A stretch of 64,000 bases of DNA from Ectobius pallidus (GCA_964059195.1 CAXKWD010000003.1:201648174-201712173), one strand, 5' to 3'; positions 33,104-44,123 are shown, counted from the first letter of the stretch. Notes: generated from the letters alone by a model not told the origin. Numbers and translations: made by a program.

Positions 33104-34758
33104 GCTTTTCAAGTAAAATAGGAATAATAATTATAATAATGTGCCATTTGAATTTGGTATATTTCTTTAATTAATTAATTAATTAATTAACTATATTTAT
33201 TTCTTTATCTATTTTTCTATATCGTTTATGTACTTACACCATTTTCTGCAAGCTATCTTTGTTTTGTTTTGTTTTGTTTTGGTTAAAGTGCTATCTATTA
33301 TTCGTTCCCGCATTCTGGCTTCACAACGCCTTCTTTTCTGTTAATATCGTTTTGTATATTTGCATGGTGCCCCCTCGCAGCAAGTTCCGTAGTACTCTGA
33401 GTGGGTGTTGCGGCAAGTTGAGTTGTCTTCCGATCGTGATCCAGTACAGGTGTTGTGTGAGTTACCGGCATGTAGTTGAGGAACTCGTCCGTCTGTATTT
33501 CTGTTTAGCCAGCAGGTATCTTTTGTTAACTTTGTTCTAAATTTACTGGTGGGTTTTCTTTAGTTTATTTGAGTTTTGCTGATTTGTTTTGCCCACCAGT
33601 CTTGTGTTCATTTTCGATTCCGTTTCCTTGTAAGTTAGGTTTTTTCTAGTATGTGTGTGTGTGTGTGTGTGTGTTTTTTTTTAATACGAAGGAAGGATTG
33701 CTTGCAGAGTTTCCCCCATGTATTATGATGACCTTCAGCCGTGTTCACTCTGTTTAATATTAAAGATATCTTCAATATTCTAACTTTGCTTTCCTGCTAC
33801 CAGATATTCTTACGAAAGCCTATTAGGTATTTTATATTTACTCATGTATGCTCAGTTTTGCTATCCACTCACGGTGACTGTTACTGTGCATACCAGATTT
33901 TCTTGTTTTGTTTGTATTTCTGCATTTCTTATTCCGAGGGCGGTCCCTGCTCCCTATAACGGGATCTGGGGGCGGGGGTCACTGCTCTAAACAACGGGAT
34001 CTGGGGCTGAGCTCTAGTGCATGCTACAATAATAATTAATCAAATTATTATTGTTTTACTAACATTACATTTTAAATATTGGCCTACATTTTGCATCTTG
34101 CTCATTGTTGCCACTATACATTTTATTAAGATAAAATACATAATTGAATTTTGTAATTTTGTAATTTTGTACCTCATTGTCCCGAACCGAACTCCCCAGA
34201 TTCTTGTAAGTAAATTAAAGGCATTCTTAGGAAGCTTACACTTGCAGTTTATTCATAGTGTTTGCTCCAGCAAGGTGCCGAAAGTAAAGTATTCTAAAAG
34301 TTGATTGATTAATTGAAAAATGTTCTTGTTGAGTTTGTGGTGGAGTTAGAAATGACAGGGGTAGTTCTAAAACTAAGCAAAAAGTATTCCTAAACTTTTG
34401 TGCTTGCTTCAGAGCCATGGAAATTTAAGTGAAAATAAAATGAATTAATATATATTTTTTCAATGTGTTCATTGTACTTATTAAAGTGAAACTTAAAAAA
34501 ATCGTCTGAAAACGGTAAAAAACTAAAATAAAACTATTTTAAAGATTATAAAACTATTTTAAAGATTAAAAAACTAAAACAGGTTTTGATTGATAAACTT
34601 CATTTCCGTTTGTGGTAACTTAATGTAAGTGTCTTAATTGTTCCACCATGAACCATAATACATCTAAGTTGCAGATAGTGTCATCTGGATACACGGTGTC
34701 TAATACATTATTAGCTATACTTATGTACTCTTAGAAACTAATTTATAAACATACCCAT
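33104..34758. other. Unassigned intronic DNA with microsatellites
   Basis: Holds (TTAA)n at about 33168-33192, (TTTTG)n at about 33259-33281 and (TG)n at about 33650-33673. Two copies of AACGGGATCTGGGG lie near 33957 and 33993. No gene recognised. Confidence 0.4.
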
Positions 34759-34799
34759 ACACTTGAGAAAGGCCTGGAGGGCAGGTTGAAACGTTGTGT
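34759..34799 (+). ncRNA. Hammerhead-like motif, one core change
   Basis: Stem I ACAC (34759-34762)/GUGU (34796-34799); core UUGAGAA where CUGANGA is expected; stem II with CCUG/CAGG; GAAAC at 34788-34792; GUU. Same layout as 28432-28472. Confidence 0.5.
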
Positions 34800-35249
34800 G
34801 TTGGAAAAGATTGTAAAGATTTATTGTAAGATTTATTGTAAATAAATATTATTGTTTATATTATATTATTTTTGAATAAGGAAGATTTGGATAGAGCATT
34901 GCAAACGAAAAGACAGTTTTAACCCGGGGACGTCTTATATTTGCTCTGATCATTTTAATCAATAAGACTTTGTTAAGGATTTTTAGAGTGAACTTACAAA
35001 ATCGGAATCCAAGAAAAAAAGAATCAACAAAGATGCCATTCCATTGTCAAACCTATTACCCAGTGGTAACAAGTGTGACATTGTAAGTTGAAATAAATCA
35101 TCAATAGTTTGCTTTCGACTTACTTTCTGATGATGCAGTTTCAATTGACTTCGAAAGTGGTTAAATAACAAAAAATCCATACCCCCAAGAAAAAGGGACA
35201 GAAATTCACCCCAGGAAAATTTTTAGTAATTGAACTAATGAAAATCATG
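34800..35249. other. Unassigned intronic DNA
   Basis: No feature recognised. Confidence 0.35.
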
Positions 35250-35565
35250 TCCGCCGGCGTGGTCTTGTGGTTAGCGTTGCTGACTACAGATCCGTCGGCC
35301 CGGGTTCGATTCCCGGTACCTCCTCGGATTTTTCTGAGGTAGGGAGGTCTGGTAGGGGTGCACTCAGCCTCGTGATTCCAAACTGAGGAGCTACTTGATA
35401 GAGAAGTAGCGGCTCCGGTCCAGAAAACCACCATTAACGGCCGTGGGTGTCGGCATGCTGACCACATGCCCCCCAATCCTGCCATCTGCCTACGGGAGAT
35501 GATGCAGCAGTCGGGTGGTAGGCCAAGTCCTTCCGGGGATGTAGTGCCACGGAGTTTAGTTTAGT
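35250..35565 (+). repeat. tRNA-derived SINE (family S4), near full length
   Basis: Head: GGCGTGGTCTTGTGGTTAGC (A-box region) and CCCGGGTTCGATTCCCGG (B box). Body includes GACCGGAGCCGCT on the reverse strand and GTGGGTGTCGGCATGCTG. It ends in GTTTAGTTTAGTTTTAAT repeats. A fragment of this family is mirrored in both palindrome arms (45808-45945, 53182-53320). Confidence 0.85.
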
Positions 35566-35874
35566 TTTAATGAAAATCATATTTTATGCTATTTTGACAC
35601 TGAAAAACTAGTTAGCAATTTTTTCCTTTACTCTAAGACATGCAAACTTAAACAAGAAATTGTTACCTAAGGTACAACACTTATTAGTATTTATAAGAAA
35701 AGTTGAATATCACATGAAACAGTGCAAATAATCGGCCTACTCAATGTCTTAAAAGAAAGACACCGGACTATAATTATTAATATATATATTTTCTTTTCCT
35801 GAGAGTTAGGGGGCCGCCCCCACTTACCCCTGGGTATGGGAGCCCATGAAAACGATAGTAGTCAAATCTGTAGG
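35566..35874. other. Unassigned intronic DNA
   Basis: No feature recognised. Confidence 0.35.
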
Positions 35875-36980
35875 CAGGGTTGATAAAAAACATGTTTTTT
35901 TTAAAAACAACAAAAAAAAACGTTTTTTTCTGTTTAAAACATGTTTTTTTTTGTTTAAAACGTTTTATATGTGAACAACAATGTTGGTTGTTTTAAACGT
36001 GTTTTTTTTACGTTTTTTTTGTTTAAAACATGTTTTTTTTCGTTTAAAACGTTTTATATGTGAACAACAATGTTGGTTGTTTTAAACGTGTTTTTTTAAC
36101 GTTTTTTATGTTTACAACAATATTGTTTGTTTAAAAATAAGTTTAAATTGTTCATTTTGTTTAAATCAACCATTTTAATGTATAGAGGGCATATTATATA
36201 CATACATATATATATATATGTATATATATGTTGAATGTTTAAAACATTTTAAACAATTTGTTTTAAACATTTTTTTAGCATATGTTTATAACACTTTTTA
36301 ATTGGGTGTTAAATTTAATTATGCAGACAATTTACATTTTGTCAATCCAATGACACCCTGTGCTAAGATGTTCAAGATTTACGAGTCGTAGACTTAATAG
36401 TATTTGAAAATACATTTTGTACCAGTAGCATTTGTTTATGATTAAATAGTTTATGATTAATAAAAAATAATACAAGCTACTTTTTAATTACTGCCTTTAC
36501 TGCTCAACTGATGATTGACTTTCACCATGCTTTATGTGGTCTTAGCCGCCTTACATTATCAAACTTACAAGGGATATCCTACTACAGTGTTGCCAATTGA
36601 CACATTCAATATTTAATATTAATAATCTCTTTCTTTAAAAAGGAAGACCACAAAATAGATGGTAGGATGCAGTTACTCCAAATCAGAAACTGGAAGCTGG
36701 CGACAGAGGATAGAGAAGTCTGGAGGAAAAGGATACAAAAGACACCACCTCACATGATTTTCTGGTATTCTGGCCCTAGTTTTTTTTGTTTTCTGTTTAC
36801 AACACTAACTTGAGAAAATGTAAATTGTCTTCATAATTAAATATAACACGCAATTAAAAAATGATTTAAACATATGCTAAAAAAAACATGTTTAAAACGT
36901 TTTAAACAAAATAAAAAAAAACACAAGCACTTGTTTTAAACACTTGTTTTAAACGTTTTGTTTTAAACATTCCAACCCTG
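35875..36980. mobile_element. hAT MITE, 1.1 kb, with TTTAAAAC-rich subterminal repeats
   Basis: Ends CAGGGTTG and CAACCCTG are flanked by exact TCTGTAGG (35867-35874 and 36981-36988). The first ~260 bp carry a tandem duplication of about 75 bp containing GTTTAAAACG, GTGAACAACAATGTTGG and GTTGTTTTAAACGTG; the right end repeats the GTTTAAAAC theme inverted. No transposase. Confidence 0.9.
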
Positions 36981-36988
36981 TCTGTAGG

Positions 36989-37364
36989 CAAGGTAAGCTA
37001 TAAGGACTGCATCGGCTGTAACTGTGAGACTGCAGCCGTGTCATCACAGCGGGTGAATGGTGGGGGAAAACCGCAGTCCAACCCACCTCCTTTTCTATAC
37101 GCCTTGCCATAGGTCAAGGGTAGCCAAATTCTTTGCTTACGAGGGCCAATATATGATGTGTGTTGACATCACAGGCCGCACAATACACATTAGTGAGAGC
37201 GCTGTGGACTCTCGTGGGAAGTAACAAGTTCACCAAAGTAAATTTCCAAAGATGTTGTTCATATTTTTAAAAGTCCTACTAAAAGCATTCCATTCAGGAT
37301 TTTTTCGTGACATAAGTTTCCAGAAGTCTGCCTACTGTGAAGAAAGAGATCACTTTGCATATTA
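36989..37364. other. Unassigned intronic DNA
   Basis: No gene or repeat recognised. Confidence 0.35.
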
Positions 37365-38274
37365 CAAGGGGCGTTTCAGATCAATTTACACTTTATTTTT
37401 TTTTACATTCTCTAAGAACCTCCATGCCTTGGCAGATGTAACCACTTTCTCCAGAAAGTCTTCATTTAGCTGTACATACTTGTGCCACCCAAGTGGGACT
37501 TCTCTAGGCCCACCTCAGGACAATTCATGGAAGTTGACAAAATGATGTCCGCACAGAGGTTTTTTCATAGCTCTGAATAGGTGGTAATCAAAACCTGGAA
37601 GCACAAAAGCAGCTCCCCACCGAAGAAGTTCTGTACAGCACCCTCAGCAAGCAAACGCATTGCCACAATCTTTTGGAAGAAGGATGCAATCATCCATATT
37701 GACTGGCTGGAACCAGGGACCAAAATCAACAGCACGACTAAGATGGGGTTTCCGGTGCTGCCACATCCACTGTATTCTCACTTCTGCACAGACATCATTT
37801 CGCCGACTTCCAGGAAATGTCCTGAGGTGGGTATGACAGACAGAAAAAGTGGTTCTCAGAGGGCCTAGAGAAGTCCCACTTTGGTGGCACAAGTATGTAC
37901 AGCTTAATGAAGACTTTGCTGAGAAAGTGGTTATATCTGCCAAGGCATAGAGCAGGGGTGCTCAAACTTGAACTGCTGGCGATCTACCTCAATATTTTTA
38001 GACTACTTACGATCGACTCTGAGAGACTGCAAGTGTGTGTGATGCAGGGTTGTCGTACATACACGATACACCCTACCTACCTAGGTAGGGCGTACCGTAG
38101 CATATATAGATATTAGCTTTCTGCGCAGTATAGGTACATTATTTTAGTCAAGGTTTGGGTTAGGTTTAGTTAGGTTCTTCTCTACAATATCAATGAAAAA
38201 ACTCATAGTTATTCAAAATTGCGAGTTTATTGGTTGTTACAAAACAAAAGAGTTACATATGGTGTTAAACTTAA

Positions 38275-40116
38275 CTAAGGAGTGGCTTTGGATGTTGAAG
38301 CGTGGCACTGCATGTCCTCAGCATACTTTTCATAAGATGGTACGTAACCACTGAGTGCTAATCGCAAGCATGATGACATATGATCGTCAGTTAGTCGATT
38401 GCGATATTTTGACTTAATTATCTTCATTTCAGAAAATGCAGACTCGCACAAGTAAGTTGACCCAAAAAATGCCGTCAGTTGAAGGGCGATTTGCCTTACA
38501 TTCGGATATTTATCTTCAGATATAAAACACCAGAAATTTGTATCAGATGCTGTAGCTTTGAGATGTATATCTGATATAATCTGCACCAACTCATTTTCAA
38601 CAGAACATGAGTTCATATTAAACTGACTGGCTATTTCAGTAGCTAATTCCTCAATGTTTTTACATGAAAAAGGATAACTCATAAATGATGCTATATTTTC
38701 CAATTTACTGCAATCATGAAAACGCATTTCGAATTGTCCCAAAATATTTGATAATTCAGCCTCATACGTATCATAATTCAACTGAGGAATCCTTGCTTTC
38801 AAAGACGGAAAATGTTTCAGATCCTTTCTTTTCAGTTGATCTATCATAAGTTGCAATTTACTTTTGAATGCGTTTACTGCGCTAATCATCTCAATAATAG
38901 TTTTTCCTTTACCTTGAAGCTCCAAGTTAACGGTGTTTAAGTGCATTGTGATGTCAGTCAAAAATGCCAAATCATTTAGCCATTTTTCGTTTTTCAAAAT
39001 CTGAGTGTCATCACCTCTTTCGTCTAGAAAAGCTGTTATTTCGGGCAATAATTCTTGAAACCTTTCTAGGAATTTTCCGCGACTCAACCACCTGACGTCC
39101 GTGTGAAGAACTAAATCAGTGTGTTCAGCTGACTCCCTATCTTCCAACTGCAACTGAAAGAGCCGCCGTTGCAAGCTACGTGCACGGATGGAATTCACAA
39201 TTTTTGTCGCAATGCCCATAATTTCCTCCGTGTTTAAAACTTTTGAACACAAAACTTGTTGATGTATAATGCAATGGAATGAAAAAAATGAAGGGAATTC
39301 TTCATTAGCTCGACACAATGCCACAAAACCGTTTTTGTTTCCAGTCATTGCTGGTGCTCCATCGGTTGTAATGCACACTAATTTATATATTGGTAGCTCG
39401 TAGTTTTTTACAAAATTGAAGAAAACGTCAAATATATCTTCGCCACGGGTCTTCCCCTTCAGAGGTATGATTGTCAAAAATTCTTCCTTAGCCAACATGT
39501 CATTGAATACCATCCGAATAAAAATACACAGCTGGGCAGTGTCTGTCATATCGGTGGATTCGTCGAACTGTAAAGAAAAGTATGTACATTCCATGATATC
39601 ATGTTTTAGTTTATCTGCGATGTCCTGGCTCATGACTTCAATACGCCTTGTGACAGTCGGACGAGATAACTGAAGTTCTCTAATAGCAGACATGATTTCT
39701 GTTTTATTTTTAAAATCTCCAAATAAAGTCTCACCCGCTTCAATAAATGCTTCCTTCACCACCGATCCATCTTCGAATGGTTTCTTGTGTTTCGCCAATA
39801 TATGAGATATTTTAAATGACGCGATCGTAGCAGCTTTTGATTGTTTGACTGGTCTTGTGAACATGGATTGTTCTTTTTTCAAACAAGATATCAAATCACG
39901 TACCTTTAGTTTTCTTAATTCACTCTGTGGCGGAAAATCCTTTTCATAGTTTTTATGAACCGTTTTATGATGCCTCTCTAAGTTACCACGCTTAGGTATT
40001 GCAACTGACGCACGACAAATAACACAAATGCACTTATCCTTCACCATACAAAAGAAAAATTCTTCCTCCCAATCCTTATTAAAATGATACGTTTTAGATT
40101 TCTTCACTGCACTCAT
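38275..40116 (-). CDS. hAT transposase, BED finger type (ZBED5/FAM200/GTF2IRD2-like)
   Basis: Uninterrupted 613 codons from ATG (40114-40116) to stop. Predicted to bind the element's ends and cut and paste it in the nucleus. Residues 23-54 form a BED-type zinc finger (C31, C34, H49 or H50, H54 in CVIC...ERHHKTVH). The RNase H-like core has D185 (LQFDESTD), D252 (CITTDGAPAM), the C282-x2-H285 motif of hAT enzymes (FHCIIHQ) and the R342-W343 pair (DVRWLSRGKF). The C-terminal dimerisation domain is at about 535-592 with candidate glutamate E558 (YLCESAFSEMK) and NRLTDDHMSSCLRLALS. The length is usual for the group whose vertebrate relatives became ZBED5, FAM200 and GTF2IRD2 parts. It lies between perfect hAT ends, 161 bp from one edge of a 19-bp hairpin. 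No stop, frameshift or missing key residue was found. Confidence 0.94.
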   Translation of the reverse strand: MSAVKKSKTYHFNKDWEEEFFFCMVKDKCICVICRASVAIPKRGNLERHHKTVHKNYEKDFPPQSELRKLKVRDLISCLKKEQSMFTRPVKQSKAATIASFKISHILAKHKKPFEDGSVVKEAFIEAGETLFGDFKNKTEIMSAIRELQLSRPTVTRRIEVMSQDIADKLKHDIMECTYFSLQFDESTDMTDTAQLCIFIRMVFNDMLAKEEFLTIIPLKGKTRGEDIFDVFFNFVKNYELPIYKLVCITTDGAPAMTGNKNGFVALCRANEEFPSFFSFHCIIHQQVLCSKVLNTEEIMGIATKIVNSIRARSLQRRLFQLQLEDRESAEHTDLVLHTDVRWLSRGKFLERFQELLPEITAFLDERGDDTQILKNEKWLNDLAFLTDITMHLNTVNLELQGKGKTIIEMISAVNAFKSKLQLMIDQLKRKDLKHFPSLKARIPQLNYDTYEAELSNILGQFEMRFHDCSKLENIASFMSYPFSCKNIEELATEIASQFNMNSCSVENELVQIISDIHLKATASDTNFWCFISEDKYPNVRQIALQLTAFFGSTYLCESAFSEMKIIKSKYRNRLTDDHMSSCLRLALSGYVPSYEKYAEDMQCHASTSKATP

Positions 40117-40283
40117 TTTCCACTATTTAATAATAAACTTTGTACTTATCGACGTAGTATCGCCATCAAGTTACAATTCAGAATGACTCCAATTCCTGCA
40201 GGCGCAACATTTATATCGGCGTGAACGAAAGTCTCGAATGTTCCCGTCAAACGCGCCGCCCGAAACTAGACTGTACTGTCTCT

Positions 40284-40327
40284 CGTTGTTTCTAGACTAG
40301 ACTCCACTGTCTAGTCTAGAAACAACG
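40284..40327. promoter_or_regulatory. Perfect 19-bp inverted repeat upstream of the transposase
   Basis: CGTTGTTTCTAGACTAGAC (40284-40302), spacer TCCACT, exact inverse (40309-40327). It lies 168 bp upstream of the transposase ATG and 175 bp inside the hAT end. It could be a transposase or host protein site, or a cruciform; inference only. Confidence 0.6.
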
Positions 40328-40819
40328 CGGCTTTTCTTTGACAAGTGCCGCGCGTTCCTTTGATAAAGCCACCTTTTGCCGCAAGCAGTGTTATTTTATT
40401 AGTTACCTACCTACTTATTAAAATTTTTTTTCTTCTCGAGATCTACTCAAAAAGCACTCGCGATCGACAAGTCGATCGCGATCGACCGTTTGAGCACCCC
40501 TGGCATAGAGGTTCTTAGAGAATGTAAAAACAAAAAAAACGTGTAAATCAATATGGAACGCCCCTCGTACATACCGGATCGAATTCTGTGAGTCAAATAA
40601 TTTAATAATGTGTGATGGAAATGTAGGAAGTGATAAACAGGTCTAGTTTACATTTGCGCAAAGTGTGATTGATTTATGCTTTGTGTAGTAAAGGAAACAC
40701 TTACAGATTTTAAGGTATTAAATGAGTGGATAGTTGTCATTTTCCAGTAATGTTAAAAGTGAACATAAGCAGGAAAGAAGTAACAGAAAGTAACTCAGTA
40801 ATGGGAACAAAAACTATAA

Positions 40820-41530
40820 GAACCTTTAAATGGAAACATTTTGGCACAATATTAATACAGGAGAGAGTGAAATAATAAGAGTGGAGGTTACAGAGGCCAT
40901 ACATTCTGGGGATATACAGCTGGCATCAGAAAGATTAGAATTAATGTTAAGAAGAGCAGGGGTTACAATGGAGGTGAAAAATAAGGGGAATTTAAAGAGG
41001 GTGAGTTCGTTTGATGAGGAATGTAAAGGAGTAAAAAACAAGTATTTAGAGAATGACATGATGGAGGGTAGACAAACCTTTGTGCTGTGTAAATGGGGTT
41101 ATAAATGTTTCATGGAAGCAAAAAAGAAAGAATGGCAAATACGTGAACAGGTCAAGGAATTGGTGATATGAGTGATTGCAAAGAATCTAAGGATAAAAGA
41201 ACTGTGAATTAAGGATAAAGGAACTAACACCTAGAGAGTATCCATAGAGTGTTTTTGAAAAGCTAGTGAGGGCAGGAGTGAGGTGGAGTAGAGAGAGCCA
41301 GCTAAGTGCGGCAGCTAGAAAGGTTGACACTCTGTGGGTAAAGAAATATCAAGTAAAGAGGTAGAATTTCAAATAAAAACTTTCAAAGGAAACAGGGCCA
41401 CAGGTGTAGATGGACTCCCGGGATAATTTTGGAAGACGATATCTACCACAGGAGGGAGTATGACGATAATAACTGACTTACTTAACAAAGTGAAGGTAAT
41501 GCTAGAAAACTGGCAGACAAGTATGATAAA
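40820..41530 (+). pseudogene. LINE ORF2 linker/fingers fragment
   Basis: Plus-strand frames contain VKNKGNLKRVSSFDEECKGV (the W/F-D-E-E-C block after the endonuclease), GYKCFMEAKKKEWQI, and after stops FKGNRATGVDGLPG (the K-x-x-x-A-x-G-x-D-G motif of reverse transcriptase fingers). Several stops. Truncated at both ends. Confidence 0.75.
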
Positions 41531-42130
41531 AAATTTAATTTACTATATGAGTTGACTATATACACTTTTATGCTTCACTTACCATTACTTTGGTATGATG
41601 TGTTTCAAGGAGCTTCCTCCTATTTTCAAATACAATGTCAACTGCCAAATCCTTCTCGGGAAGATCTTGATACGCACCTGGTGGACTTTTATGAACTTCT
41701 TGATCTTAGAATACAGACACACACATTTTGTTTCGAACCGAGCGCTGGGACTGATCACATTTTGAATCGAAACCTATATTTAAGGCTCAACTTTAGCAGT
41801 GTAAGGTTACGATTTGGAACGAAAATGTTTTGTAGTATCATGCAGGACATCTCAGAGAGTACGAATCCACTTCAAACTACATTACGATCGGAGGTGGACT
41901 AATCAGGTTTAGAACCAATGCTCCTCATTTGTCTTCATTTGTCAGTATGTGATGATGTTATCGTCGCAGCTTCTGAGGTGTCGGACATGGCTATTGATGT
42001 AGTTGTCTGTGTCAAATTCAATTTTGTTGATTTTTAAAATGTTTAGTTTTAGGCAAGGTAGGTTTGAATTTCTGTGATTAAATTATTTCTCATTTATAAA
42101 AACCGTATTTTATAACTCAATTTCACTTTT
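41531..42130. other. Unassigned intronic DNA with one open frame
   Basis: A 116-codon plus-strand frame (41552-41902, containing LPNPSREDLDTHLVDFYELL) has no motif I recognise and no splice support; it may be decayed transposon sequence. Confidence 0.3.
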
Positions 42131-42145
42131 TAGCATTTACTTACA

Positions 42146-42186
42146 CATAACGCGTTTCACAAGCAACTTGCTTGCATCCTCAGATG
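42146..42186 (-). ncRNA. Hammerhead ribozyme-like motif (PLE type), intact core and strong stem II
   Basis: Reverse strand: stem I CAU (42184-42186)/AUG (42146-42148); core CUGAGGA (42177-42183); stem II GCAAGC/GCUUGU around AAGUU; GAAAC (42154-42158); stem III ACG/CGU, then U before AUG. Compared with 28432-28472, stem I changed from CAC/GUG to CAU/AUG on both strands, a compensatory change. Confidence 0.72.
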
Positions 42187-42407
42187 AGGTCCACTGCCGG
42201 GTCCGTTGTTGGGGTGATAGATGTGTCTGTAGGATGGATCATTCTGGAGATAAGGTCGCTTTCCTTTGGCATGTCAAAATCTACTAAATTATTTACTAAA
42301 TTATTCTTATTTCTTTGGATGAAGATTTTTTCTCATATAGTCAGATCAACTGGTTTATGTACAGCTTTTAATAATTTTATGTCACCCTCAAACTCATGTT
42401 CACTGGT

Positions 42408-42520
42408 TCAATAGTGATGGGCAACCACAGATTTTTCCAATTGTTTGTACCTTATATTTTGTAAGTGTTCCTTGCGCCTTATAGTCAAATTTCTTTTTGT
42501 CTTGCCAATATAAAATTGAC
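42408..42520 (-). pseudogene. PLE GIY-YIG endonuclease fragment
   Basis: Reverse strand: CQFYIGKTKRNLTIRRKEHL followed by QNIRYKQLEKSVVAHHY. F/Y-Y-I-G-K-T, the spaced Arg and E-H fit the GIY-YIG nuclease used by Penelope-like elements for integration. Only about 37 residues remain. Confidence 0.8.
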
Positions 42521-42720
42521 AAAAAGTCTTCATCCAAAGAAATAAGAATAATTTAGTAATTTTGACATGCCAAAGGAAAGCGACCTTATCTCCAGAACGA
42601 TCCATCCTACAGAAACATCTATCAGCCCAACAATGGACCCGGCAGTGGACCTCATCTGAGGTTCCAAGCAAGTCGCTTATGGAATGCGTTATGTGTAAGT
42701 AAACACTTGAAAGCAAAGCT

Positions 42721-43320
42721 GAGTGATAAAATAAGGTTTTTTATAATTTGACCTCTTCACTGTGAATCCTGCAAACATTATGTATGATTTCTCGTTCTTG
42801 AACGTTGAGAAGTTTCAATCTAAATTCTAGGTGTTTTTCTTGGTCAATGATAAATATGTTACCTGCAAACGTGTGCCAGATTTTAAACAGAAAACACATT
42901 TATTCACACCTAAAGTGAAATGAATGTGAGAGGAATTGCTTGAACTGTCTTATTGCTGTCAGTGACAGCACTATATGAATGTTAATATACTGGTATCTTA
43001 TAACTATTGTCTATTAATGTTTTTATTCTATTACTAAATATCAAATTGTCCCAAAGCAGTCTCCTTCCTTGTTACAAAAACTACTTTTCAACAGCAGAAG
43101 TATCGAGTTATTTAAAAAATAAAAATTCAAAGCTATGACGTTAAATGCACTGTTAAAAGAACAATTCAGTGCCACTTTATAAAACATTATGTGTTAGTAG
43201 GGTGGCCATACATCCTGTTAATCGGGAGTGTCCCATTTTGAGGATCCAAAAATTAATCTAAAATAAAAATTGTCTTTCGTAACAATAGTTGTAACAAGTA
43301 ACACTGCAATCTTGCCCTAC
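42721..43320. other. Unassigned intronic DNA
   Basis: No gene. The stretch from about 43198 (GTAGGGTGGCCATACATCC) resembles the start of a common insect MITE, but no partner end was found. Confidence 0.35.
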
Positions 43321-43477
43321 CACCTAAGTAGTTTACTTTTGTCAGTGACGACATGGAAGGGATGGAAGGGATGGTGAAGGGATGATGACGTCATGGAAGG
43401 GTTAGACGGTTATGACCATTGGCGCCTTTTTTTGCGCATCAATGATTAGATAAGCCCTAATGCACTGTGATCACCCC

Positions 43478-43755
43478 ACATCCGGTTAAGATAATACCAC
43501 CTGGTACATTACGCCTCAATGGTCAACCGGTTACACGCTAAACCTTTTAAGATAAGCCTTTGATAAGATCCTACACATCCGGTCAAGATAAGCCCTTATA
43601 ACCACCCTATCATCCGGTTAAGATATGGTCCATTGCTTTCAAACATTTGTATCCATACAATGATAAGTCCGACATGGTTGGATGGTAGGGGTTAAGACCT
43701 TTTAGCGCAGAGGTGGCCACACACTGTGGTCACCCCACATCCGGTCAAGATAAGA
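43478..43755 (+). repeat. Subterminal iterons, left arm (CATCCGGTYAAGATA)
   Basis: Copies near 43479, 43575, 43611 and 43738. Two of them are preceded by GGTCACCCCA or GATCACCCCA; TTTTAAGATAAGCC-like half-copies lie between. They fall 150-430 bp from the element end, where transposon or viral origin-binding repeats often sit. Confidence 0.7.
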
Positions 43756-44123
43756 TCCGCTATGCATCATTATGAAGGAGCTACTTTAACCCCGACTCGC
43801 ATGAGGAGGTCATGCACTGTGTGTTCATTCAAGTCGAGACAAGTTTCGGCGGTAAATTTAAAAAATAACGGTTATTATGCATGCTATTACTACAACGCAT
43901 GCGCACACAATCATTTTTTTTACGGTTCGTACCCTAGCGCCATATGTTCCAGCGGGTACATCCTCAACTAACACTTTTTGGTTATCAATTAATTATTTTT
44001 ATTTTTTTTTGAACATTGGGTATATTTTTTATTTCATTTCGCTATTAAATATGATTCCGAATCGAGTATATTTACGAGAAATCGATACCATGATTAATTT
44101 TATCGATATTTTATTCCATCCAA

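Larger units (their letters stand above)
37953..40502 (-). mobile_element. Structurally complete hAT transposon, 2.55 kb
   Basis: Ends CAGGGGTGCTCAAAC (37953) and GTTTGAGCACCCCTG (to 40502) are perfect inverse copies, with an exact 8-bp duplication GCATAGAG (37945-37952 and 40503-40510). Subterminal DNA carries GATCGA-rich motifs on both sides (for example ACGATCGACT left, GCGATCGAC twice right). It carries a single open transposase gene (38275-40116). Intact ends, duplication and frame suggest recent insertion, and possibly a mobile copy. Confidence 0.95.
37365..40567. mobile_element. Mariner-type remnant with long inverted ends, split by a hAT
   Basis: Ends CAAGGGGCGTTTCAGATC and inverted GGAACGCCCCTCG, each beside TA (37363-37364 and 40568-40569). 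Inverted homology runs about 150 bp (ATTCTCTAAGAACCTC, CTTGGCAGAT, TGTACATACTTGTGCCACC). Between them 37581-37720 on the plus strand reads IATIFWKKDAIIHIDWLEPG and TKINSTTK, a piece of mariner transposase containing the second catalytic Asp region (FW-x-x-D). Excluding the hAT the element is only about 650 bp: a deleted copy. Confidence 0.8.
42135..42720 (-). mobile_element. Penelope-like retroelement remnant: GIY-YIG piece inside an inverted repeat pair
   Basis: 42135-42330 and 42510-42715 are inverse copies (CACATAACGC, CATCCTCAGATGAGGTCCAC, GGCATGTCAAAA, TTCTTATTTCTTTGGATGAA). Between them, on the reverse strand, lies a GIY-YIG endonuclease fragment. The left copy keeps a good hammerhead-like motif; the right copy is eroded at the same place. 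Confidence 0.78.
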
